From positions 25,384,462 through 25,448,461 of the forward strand of contig NC_054753.1 in NCBI RefSeq assembly GCF_018143015.1: a DNA stretch of 64,000 bases. Reading direction: 5' to 3'. A program made the translations under genes and the position numbers. The notes below the pieces were generated by a model that was not told the DNA's origin, did not search any database, and saw only the letters and a program-made list of their open reading frames with translations. Shown piece by piece: positions 13,001 through 25,000 of the stretch. Origin of the DNA: Lytechinus variegatus (lineage: Eukaryota; Echinodermata; Echinoidea; Temnopleuroida; Toxopneustidae). Positions within the stretch are counted from its first letter, which is position 1; each line of letters begins with the position of its first letter.

Positions 13001-16000
13001 AAAAAAAACCTCCGAACACAGCAGTGTCCATTACTATACCTTTCATCTCTCAATGCAGAGCAGTCCCTCCTGGAACTATCCAAAGCCTCTTTTAGCTGTC
13101 TCAGTTCTCTTGCTGATGCCTCGATCTTCGTGTTTAGACTGCTCTCCACCTTCCTCTTCCGCTCCGCCTCGCGCTCCTTCAGCTCTCCGAGCTCCCTCTG
13201 GTAATCTTGGGCCTCCTCCGCCCGGCAACGCAGCTCCTCCTGGAGTTTGTTGATGCTGTTGCTAAGGAACTGTTCATGCTTGGCCCTCTGCCGCTGACTG
13301 TCCTCCACTTCTTGGGTCTTATTTCTTTGGGCAAAAATAAAGAACAATTATTACTGAAAATTTAAGAACAACAAAATGCTCAATACTTTCAGAGTTAGAA
13401 AAAAATAATAAAATAATAATAAACACAGCATTTATTATGCGCCATCTATCTAGTGAACTATTCCGAGGCGCAGAGGGATTGGGAATTACAGATAAAATAA
13501 TTTGTATATGTATGGGTGCATGAATAAATGAAATTAGCTAACAATATTTATCAAAAATAAGAAGAAAACAGATAAGATTTTAGGTATTCTTTAAATGCTT
13601 CAAGTGATTCTGCTGATTGGATCCTGATTGGAAGAGCATTCCAGAGAGATGGAGCTGATGAGGCAAATGCCTTTTCTCCCAGAGTTAAATTCGTTCTTTG
13701 TACATTTAGCTGTTTATTAGTAGAAGATCGGAGATTTCTTAATAAGTGAGTGATTGGTTGATTGATTGGTTTGAATAAACTTATATCACTTAAACTTATC
13801 ACTTTAATTGTTACAGTGATGTGGCAGTTCTCATTCTACAGAAATTCTGATCATTCTGAAAATAATTTTTCATCGTAATTCTTTCTATCGTAAATTCACA
13901 TCAATATCTATACCATATAAAAATCATCGACTCTAGCAGTGAAATCACTTGGCCCAGTAAAAATAGCATTCAGGAACCTTTTCAGAGAAATTGGCAGGAA
14001 TTTCTCTGCAACTTTCAAGCTACATATGCATTGCAGTCAATGCTTCATTACATGAATTTTACAATAAAGAAATTAAAAACAAAATACATTTACCTTAAAA
14101 CCTCTTTGAACTGAACAATATCTGACTTGGCTGATCTCAACTCGACTGTAGCTTTCTGAAGCTCGTCTTGTGATTCTGTGGGGGTCAAAAAGGTCACATT
14201 CCAGTTAAAGCCATACAACTGTTCACATTAAACATAGTCCACAAACTTACACGGACAACCTGCCAGAAAGGCCAGGTCGTCTCTCCTGCTCTGCAACTCT
14301 ACTCGCCGACTCAATTAAGCCAGCCTTGCCATTTCTCATTCCTCAAACCTCTCAACTTTTCTGGTTTACAGTTCATTTCATAAAAGAATACTATACCCTA
14401 CGACCTCAGATTTCTTGCCTCTCCACTTCACTTTCTACCTCTATCCACTTTGATTAGTCCTTTTAGAACTCACATGGTGTATCATTGACAGCTTCTGCAG
14501 AGATTAATGTTGTTAGCTAAAACATAGTGGGATTGAAAATCTTATGTCACCAATTCCCTGATTTTTTTTTCAAATAACATAGATATTGTAAATTTTTAAA
14601 AAATAAATCTCAAGCAATCTTTGAGAATTATATTTTGTTTTTCATTCATATTGAAATGAAATCATGAAGTTGTATGCAAAAGCTATAGCATAAACATTCC
14701 ATATGACTTACTATCAACAGAAAGTCACTTTGTTATAAGCTACTGAAATGGTACAATTTGATTAGTCAGGAGTAGATTTGGCATAGAAATTCGAACATTT
14801 ATCAAAATATCTTAAGTTTTGAAACAGGACCAAGTTTAGTCAACTCAATCGGAACTACATCTCACTCTGTTCTCTAGCCTCGAGCTCAGCGCAGCGGTTT
14901 GTCATCTGCCTGATTCTGTCTTCGGCTTCTTGTAACCTTTGACCCTGAGTGCTGTTTGCTGCCATCTGTTGGCGGGCATCAGTGAGTTGAGACTGGAGAG
15001 AGGAAGAGAGTTTCTCTGCTTCAGTGGCTCTTGATAGGATGCCATCAACCACTGCAAAGGAAGAAATTATATATAATTTTCAAGCTAAGTTGGAGTTGGG
15101 GTATAGAAATCTAATTTCAAGAGGAAAGGTTGAAACTACTTGTAATCCAGGAGTTTTATCATTACACCTGAATGCTTTATTAAAAACAACAACAAAATTT
15201 AATCAAAATAATTCAGGCTTGCTTGAAATTATATTCATTTCATTACCACATATTTTCTCTTGGTGTAGCTAACATAGGAAACAACACGTGTGTGACCACA
15301 CTATAAACAGATGAGAATTTTTCAGTATATTTCTTTTTTGTTCTTCATTTGCTCATTATTCTGTATTTATACATTTTCCTGAAAAATTGTTTGACAGATA
15401 CTACTCATTTATGTTTTTAATAATTTTTTGTCAGTTTTGTTCAATTTTGTGAACATTTGATTTCCTGTAGTTAAGCAAGTACCAGTGTTTATCTTAAGTC
15501 CATTTGGTACTGAATTTTATTGACAATGACGGTAGCTAGTGTCTTTTACCTGAATGTTTGGAAAACATGGAAGCTTGTACGCAAGCAACCAGAGGACTGA
15601 AAGTTTAAATTCAATGTCCTACAAAAATGTAAATTAAGTGATGTCAGTGATTTTGTATTTCAAATAAGCTTCATCAAAGGACGATCAAGTCTGGCATAAA
15701 CAACAAATAAAAATGGTCAAGTATATCTTTAGTCCAATATACACAAATGTTCAATAAAACAAACTAAAAGATGTTTTGCATAATGAAAGTGAGATGGCTA
15801 GTAAAAAGTTGCATGACTGTCAGACATTATACATGTATATGTGTATTAACTCTTCACATGCTGTATTGATTGAGGATCATAATTATTTTTCTGTAGATAT
15901 TTTCTTGCTTATCATATTACACCATATATATCATTGTCACTATTCATTGATTAGATGTAAATTAAAGATTATAACAATATAACTTCTCTTGTACAAAGAT

Positions 16001-19000
16001 GACAAAGAAAACACATAATTACAATGGTTAAATCTAATTCTACAAATGCGCAAATTGCAATGTCCATGTGCACAGGGTTAAAGAAAAATGAAGAAGCAGT
16101 GCTCAATAGACTACTGTTTACCAATAACCACAAAATATCGACTGTGATAATGAATAAGGGTTAGAGAGAGAGAGAATTCCAATTACAAAATAACAAAAAC
16201 ACTTTAAAAAAAAAGCCCACCTTGCTTCTCTTTCTTGCATACTTTCTGTATGACGCCGGTGATTTTCTTATTGATGGCGGCCATCTTGTTTTGATAGTCA
16301 CTGAATTCAGACTTCACATTCCCCAGAGTCTGCTTCTCTTCTGAGAGTTTAGCTTTGATCATAGGCAACCTCTGAAGAATGTCCTTCCTCCAAGCTCTGA
16401 AATAAAACAGAAGAACATGATGATGATAATGCACAGCATTTGTCAAGCGCCATATATCTGTCAAAGACATTCAAAGGCGCAATGGAGGAGCCAGCCAATC
16501 TGGGTCGCCAAGAAGGGCGCGCGCACACAGAACTGTGACCTGCAGGTCTCTCCTCCCGAATAACTGGTTGGAAAATGCAGGTGGACCACTACACCGGGGT
16601 TTCCCCCTACTCTTATTCGAATAGTGCAGTGGATTCTTAATGTGCAAAGGTGGTGATTCTCCTTTACACGGGGCCTCTGTTTAATGTCCTTTCCGAGGGA
16701 CGGAGTGTTTTCCACTGTAACATAGCCTGCATCTATGAAACAGGAGAGTGACGTTTACACACAACGCACTGGCTTCAGTCATCTGCCCGGGATGGACTTG
16801 AACCCACGATTTTTGGTTCGACGGGCAGACGCTATACTGACTGAGCCAACTTCGCTCTTTGAAGAATATCAATCATTAATTATTTTACTCATAGATTGAA
16901 AAAAAAATTATTTTCCCACTACATGGTTAAAAAAATCTTTGTTTATTATTCAAATTTTCCTACCCTTGCATGTATCTAATTAATTTCAAATTATATAATT
17001 CATGAGGTATTCTTAACTGTCTTGGAAAGATGAATAGGAAATAAGGAAGAGTAAGAAAACGTAAGGAACATGCAATGTATACAAATCTGACATTTTTGGC
17101 TTCCAAGAATTTTAGCACACAGACCATGGTCAAAGTTAAACCCGACTTCAGAATATGGGCTTTGCAACATTCATATAAAACAAAATAAACTGTCTGGATT
17201 CCCTCTAAACTGTTGAGACAGTTTGAATTCAAATATTGTGTAAACAAATATATAGGCTAACCAGTGTGCAAGTATGTATATCAGTTATATACACTGTGCT
17301 GCAAAAAGTTAGTACATGAATCAGTGGCGTAGTGAGCCAAAAATTTTGAGGGGGCCAGACATGCCATATACAGGGGTAAGTCCCCCAAAAAAGTTGTGAG
17401 CACAGTGAGCAAGAATTTTTTTTCTCCACATTTTCAATAGGAAAAGAGTTTGACATTGTATTCAGAAATAATGGCATATTTCACCCTCTTTCCTTTCCTT
17501 TTTTTTATTTTTTATTTTTTTTCTAGGTTGTCCAATAACCCCCCCCCCCCCATCTGTTCACCAGTGACATGAATATCATGAGTATTTTACCTGAGTTTGT
17601 TACTTGCAGCTTTCTCACTTTCTAGTTGTCTCTGAGCTGCCTCAGCTTGCTGTATGGCTTTCCATAGTTCATCTTCTTTGACTTTGATATTAGATTTCAG
17701 ATGCTCAATGCTAGAACAAAAACATTATAAATAAGAAATCATGGAAGAGCCGTGGTGTAGTGGTTCGGACTCTTGCCTTGTAAACAGAGGGTCATGTGTT
17801 CGAAGCCCACCGCAGTCTAGCATCCTTTGGAAAGGCGTTAATCCACACTTTGCCACTCTTGACCCAGGTGATAAATGGGTACCCGTTAGGATGTGAAATA
17901 TATTGTATGTTTGATTTTGCCAGCGCCATAATGTGGCTGCGACGAATGCAAGGAATGCTCCCCAGGGAGTGGAAATTGTGCACTTTTCGTGCTTGACTGA
18001 GATAAATCCAATGACCGGGGTAATAATATGCTGTAACACGCTTTGGGCCATTCTGGGAAAATTGTCTATTATTATTAGTATTTAGGTGAGAAATTGTTTG
18101 TTTTATTTTTTCATTCTAATCCTAATCAGTTGCTATTAAATTAAATGAATAGTTAGTTTCACTTTATACAGTTTTTAAAAAGCAGGTCATATATTCATAA
18201 GCTTTAGAATATCTTGGTTAGTTGATAAAACTATCAACTATATATCCCCTTGGTTTTATGAATGATAAATCCATGGTCTGAATCAAAGAGAAAAGGGTGA
18301 AAACAGGATTTGATTGATTGTTGAGATTATATTAAGTTCGTTTCATTTTTATCCTATTTCAATGTTAGTACTGCAAAACAAAATAAAAAAGAAAAAACAG
18401 ACATACTGAAGCATTTTGACACCTATCATTTACAGTTTTGTTCTAGGGTTCTGTTCATTCATGCAGTTTATTCTGATGAGTGCATGTTGAACCCCCATTT
18501 TTAATGCTATTTCAACACGATAGTGTGCTTCAGCCAATGGCTGTTTTCAAGGAGGTCATCATTTGTAAAATATAATAGTCAAAGCTAAGTATGATTTTCG
18601 GTATTGAAATCTAATTTTGATAGGAAATGGCCGGAAGCCATTCTATAAACGGATAGGGATTTTGGAGTACTTTTTCTTGATTTTCATTTGCTCAGTACTC
18701 TGTAAAACATTTTCCTGAAAATTTGTTTGGTGTTATGTTGATCAAAAAAACAATATAACACTTAATTATGCAAAAAAAAACCTTAAGAGTGTTCCACTCA
18801 CATAGAGAATTAAAAATTAAAAGATCTGCACTGGCTTCCAGTTCACCAACGAATATCATTTAAGACTTTGTTATTGGTATAAAAGGCACTAAGTAGCCAA
18901 GCCCTTAGCTATATTTCTGAGCTTTTACCAAGAAAAGTTCACAGACACACTCACAACCTACACAGTTATAATTTGCTCCTTCACGTCCACACTCGTAATA

Positions 19001-22000
19001 CAAGTATAACTCTGAGAGATCGTGCTTACGCCTGCACAGCCCCCAAATTATGGAATGGTTTGCCATATGTAATAAGATCCTGTCCATCAGAAGAAACATT
19101 CAAACTGACAATCTATCTATTCAAATAATCCCCTTACATTCTTTTTCCTCTTTTCTAAATACGTTTTCAAGCATTTCACAAGCTCTTAATTACAGCGCAG
19201 TAGAATATATGCACACAGTTTTCTGTGCTACACAAATAAGTATATTATTATCATCTATTATTATAGAATTAAGAAGTACCCGGGGCCATTTCATAAAGCT
19301 GTTCGTAAGTTAAGAGCGACTTTAAGAACGACTGGTGATCCTTTCCTGTGGTAAATGATGCTCACCATTTTACGCTGGTGATTATTTAGGGCATAAGAAA
19401 GGATCACCAGTCGTTCTTAAAGTCGCTCTTAACTTACAAACAGCTTTATGAAACACCCACCCGGTAAATAAAAAATGAAACATGATTCAATCTACCGTAC
19501 CTTGTATCCCTGTCATGAAGAATCTTATCTTTTTCCGACAAACTTGTTTTCAGTTTCTCTACTTCTATCTTTAGCACCCTTTCCCTCTCCTCACATCCCT
19601 TGTATTTCTGCAGCTCTGCCTCCACCCGCTCTAGCTGAAAATAAAAACAAAAATGCAAAGTGAATGGAAAGAGAATAAAATGCAATGCTTCCAATGATTG
19701 CTTTTGCTTTAATCTAAGAATACGAATTCGAAAGTTTACATATAATAGCCAGTAAGCAAGGAAAAACAATTATTTTTGTAATACCTTGGGTGTAGGCATT
19801 TAAGGTTAAAACCTATTTGCCTCATTATTTTAACTTTTCAATGCAATGCCAATCAAAGGATTTCAGAGATTATTTTCCTTCAAATATCTGGACTTGAATG
19901 AAAAACAAAACAGAACCATCCAACATAATGCACAATTTTGGGATCGAATGAGAAAAGTGATACAATAAACTATACAGTATGGAAGCTTAAAAGTGCCACC
20001 GAGATGTTGAGATAATTATCTCGGGAAGTCGACATCTTGATAGCAAAAGATAAGATGACGAGATCTTGGATCTCATCATGTTGACATCTTTTGGAAGAGA
20101 TGATGAGATGACAAGATCCCGGATCTCATCATGTTGACATCTTGTAGAAGAGATGATGAGATGACAAGATCCTGGATCTCATCATGTTGACATCTTGTAG
20201 AAGAGATGATGAGATGACAAGATCCTGGATCTCATCATGTTGACATCTTTTAGAAGAGATGATGAGATGACAAGATCCCGGATCTCATCATGTCAACATC
20301 TTTAGAAGAGATGTTGAGATGACAAGATCCCGGATCTCATCATGTCAACATCTTTTAGAAGAGATGTTGAGATGACAAGATCCCGGATCTCATCATGTTG
20401 ACATCTTTAAGAAGAGATGATGAGATGACAAGATCCTGGATCTCATCATGTTGACATCTTTTGGAAGAGATGATGAGATGACAAGATCCCGGATCTCATC
20501 ATGTTGACATCTTGTAGAAGAGATGATGAGATGACAAGATCCTGGATCTCATCATGTTGACATCTTGTAGAAGAGATGATGAGATGACAAGATCCTGGAT
20601 CTCATCATGTTGACATCTTTTAGAAGAGATGATGAGATGACAAGATCCCGGATCTCATCATGTCAACATCTTTAGAAGAGATGTTGAGATGACAAGATCC
20701 CGGATCTCATCATGTTGACATCTTGTAGAAGAGATGATGAGATGACAAGGGCCTGGATCTCATCATGTTGACATCTTTTGGAAGAGATGATGAGATGACA
20801 AGATCCCGGATCTCATCATGTTGACATCTTGTAGAAGAGATGATGAGATGACAAGATCCCGGATCTCATCATGTTGACATCTTGTAGAAGAGATGATGAG
20901 ATGACAAGATCCCGGATCTCGTCATGACGACATCTTTTAGAAGAGATGATGAGATGACAAGATCCATGATCTCGTCATGTCGACATCTTTTAGATGAGAT
21001 GATCTGACAAGATGCTTGCACCTGCACGCATTAACACCGACAGGAAGTTGGTTGATATTCGATTTTCGATATTCAAACTGTGAAGTTGGGTCGATATTCA
21101 AATGCGTGTGAATTTGGTTGATTTTCGAAATTCAAAATTAGGGGCTTTCAAAGCTAAATAGGGGAGTTTAACAGGTGCAGCACATCTCGGGCAACCATAA
21201 ATACACTGGCTTGCCCTAGTACGAGGACATTTAGGGGACAAGGTCAGTGAAGAAAAGTGCATGAGATTTTTAAATTTTTTTTTCGAGGGACCCCTAGGGA
21301 TATCCCGACGGCTTAGCCAGGGTAACCACGTATCTTGACTTGTAGAACTCGACTCGGGCAACCAGATAAACACTAGCTTTACCCGGCGCATGCACATTTA
21401 GGGGGCTCAATTTAACAAAATTAAAGGGAATAAAGGGCTATTTAGAGCATCTTTTTTAATTTAAAAAAGTATATTTTTTTCAAGGGGCCCCCAGAGATAT
21501 CCAACGGCCTAGCCGGGCAAACAGGCATCCTAACTTGTTGAACGTGACCCGTGCAACCAGATAAACACTAGCTTGATCAGGTGCATGCGCATTTTGAGGG
21601 CTAAAATTAACTAAAATAAAGGAATATTGGGCTATATCAAGCATTTTTTATATTAATAAAGTGATTTTTTTTAAGTGGCCCCCCAAGATATCCAAACGGC
21701 CTATAGCCGGGACAACCAGGTATCCTAACTTGTAGATCTTGACCCGGGCAACCAGATTTGCACTAGCTTCATCTGACGCATGCAAATTTTGGGGGCTCAA
21801 ATTAACAAAATTAAAGGAATATAGGGCTATTTCAAGCATGGGGAACCACGGTCCTGACTTTTTCCCCATCCCTTGGTACCGCCAATGGGTACAGTAAAAA
21901 AACAAGGAAAGATAGAAAAAAAGAGAAATAGGAAAGAAAGGGGGGGAGGGAGAGAAAGGAAAGGGCGAACTGATGGGTTGATCGTATCATTGTATGAACA

Positions 22001-25000
22001 GGATATTTTATAATCATGCCCCGAGCATAAGGGCGAAGCTCAATGCGTGATAAGGACAAAAAAGAGAGGACACACCATGGCGCACGCAGCAAAAATTTGC
22101 TTCATAATAAATCTCAGGCGAGCGAAGTGAGCGAGACAAAAAAAATCACCTTTAACTTTGAGATTGATTTTGACATGGTATGCAGAAAATGACATCATAT
22201 TTTTTTTTTTTTGAGGGGGGAGTGCTATGCGGATCGGGTCCGGGGCAATGATGGCACCAAGTTTTTTAACCTAGGAGGAGGAAAAACAAACATTTTGGGG
22301 CCGGGGGTGGTGACACACAATTTTTTAAAAATCGAGTGAGGAGCTCGAAAATGTAGTCCCTATACTGAATTGAAAAGGGACCTGTTAAGGATTAGCTGTT
22401 TGCATTGATCGGGTCATAAAGATGATATCTCACCAAATAAATAATGCAAGCGCGAAGCGCGAGCTGAAAATTTTTGATATCCGGGATGATACCTGGACGT
22501 TCTAAGCACTTTTTGTAATACTAATCATGAACTGAATGGCTATCTAATTAGCTGAAAATATTTCATTTATGAAAATTATGAATACGCAGGATATGTATCT
22601 CGCTAAAACGAATAATGAAAACTCTAATAACGTATGATTTTTAAGCCCCATGTGAACAGATAATTTACTTATCTCAATCATTAATAACTGCGAGCGTGTA
22701 GCGCGAGCAACATTTTGAATGGAGGAAAAAAAATAAAATTTAAAGAACAAAAACATTTTTGGAGAATTATGACGTTTACAACACACTTTTTTCTTCAAAT
22801 TTCGGGGGGGGGGGGAACTCACTGGGGCCTCCCCATTCGGTGGCGCCACTGGTCTGGGGCGGAGCCCCCGGAACCTCGTGATATTTTTAAATATTGCAGA
22901 TGGCCAATTTTTTTATCATATCGCGGGTACATACACCACAATTATATTAAGTTCAACGCAGTTGCGGATAATAAACGAAATATGCTAAGGCACGACAACA
23001 TAGCAAATGTGGAATAATTTGAAAAAGTCGCAAGCGAGCGAAGCGAGCTAGAAAATTTTGGCCTTTTAAAATGATTTTGAAATTAAATTCTAATTATGTG
23101 ATAGTCGCTTTGGAAATTTAGTCGATCAATCAATCAAGAGCTTTGAAATTAGTCACGCGATATTGTCTAAAAGAGACATTTTCGTTCATGAAAGTTTTAT
23201 TGGAGGGGTATTACTCCTTGCTGGTTAATTGAATTGAAAGATACATGCAAAAGAAAATGTCTCATGACAATCATTCAAAGATTAGAGGAGCTTTATACTC
23301 ATATTTTATATTTTGACAATACGTTTTCTATCGATATACGTCGACATCTTTTCTCCAAGATATGACGATCTACAACAAAAGGTTAAATATATTCATTCGA
23401 CCCAACCAATTCTCATTTTTTTTTAATTTTGTAAATTGATTACAATGAAGAGTATGTGTAATGATTAGACTGATTCTAAAAACAAAGAATGGGCAACCAC
23501 TAAACATATTTTGTGCAAATAAAAGAAAAATACATGTGTCACTCAGCTTTCGGAATATTTTATTGGCGGAGGAATGAGGACTGAGTATAATAGATTAAGA
23601 TCTGCTCATGAGATGCTTTACCGAGTTGCCCCCTTAATGTGCATGCACCGGGTCAAGCTAGTCAAGCTAGTGTTTATCTGGTTGCCCGAGTCAAATTCTA
23701 CAAGTTAGGATACGTGGCTACCATGGCTAGGCCGTCGGGATATCCCTGGGGCCGGCCTCTTGAAAAAATACTTTTTTTAGTTAAAAAATGCTCTAAATAG
23801 CCCTTTATTCCCTTTAATTTTGTTAATTTGAGCCCCCTAAATGTGCATGCACCGGGTCAAGGTAGTGTTTATCTAGTTGCCCGAGTCGAGTTCTACAAGT
23901 TCAGATACGTGGTTACCCTGGCTAAGCCGTCGGGATATCTCTAGGGGTCCCTCGAAAAAAAAATCAAAAATTAAAAATTTCATGCCCTTTTATTCACTGA
24001 CCTTGTCCCCTAAATATCCTCGTAATAGGGCAAGCCAGTGTATTTATGGTTGCCCGAGATGTGCTGCACCTGTTAAACCCCCTATTTAGCTTTGAAAGCC
24101 CCTAATTTTTAATATCGAAAATTAACCAAATTCACACGCGTTTGAATATCGAACCAACTTCACAGTTTGAATATCGAAAATCGAATATCAACCAAATTCC
24201 TGTCGGTGTTAATGCGTGCAGGTGCAAGCATCTTGTCAGATTATCTCATCTAAAAGATGTCAACATGACGAGATCCGGGATCTTGTCATCTCATCATCTC
24301 TTCTAAAAGATGTCGTCATGACGAGATCCGGGATCTTGTCATCTCATCATCTCTTCTAAAGATGTCGACATGATGAGATCCGGGATCTTGTCATCTCATC
24401 ATCTCTTCTAAAAGATGTCAACATGATGAGATCCAGGATCTTGTCATCTCATCATCTCTTCTACAAGATGTCAACATGATGAGATCCAGGATCTTGTCAT
24501 CTCATCATCTCTTCTACAAGATGTCAACATGATGAGATCCAGGATCTTGTCATCTCATCATCTCTTCTACAAGATGTCAACATGATGAGATCCGGGATCT
24601 TGTCATCTCAACATCTCTTCTAAAGATGTTGACATGATGAGATCCGGGATCTTGTCATCTCATCATCTCTTCTAAAAGATGTCAACATGATGAGATCCAG
24701 GATCTTGTCATCTCATCATCTCTTCTACAAGATGTCAACATGATGAGATCCAGGATCTTGTCATCTCATCATCTCTTCTACAAGATGTCAACATGATGAG
24801 ATCCGGGATCTTGTCATCTCAACATCTCTTCTAAAGATGTTGACATGATGAGATCCGGGATCTTGTCATCTCATCATCTCTTCTAAAAGATGTCAACATG
24901 ATGAGATCCAGGATCTTGTCATCTCATCATCTCTTCTACAAGATGTCAACATGATGAGATCCGGGATCTTGTCATCTCATCATCTCTTCCAAAAGATGTC

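Noticed and set aside
12852-13253. 133-codon plus-strand frame rich in Ser and Pro
   Set aside because: It is antisense to the coding exon 13040-13324 and its decayed copies.
16790-16865. Second tRNA-like sequence
   Set aside because: Same reasoning: it is the head of a composite SINE.
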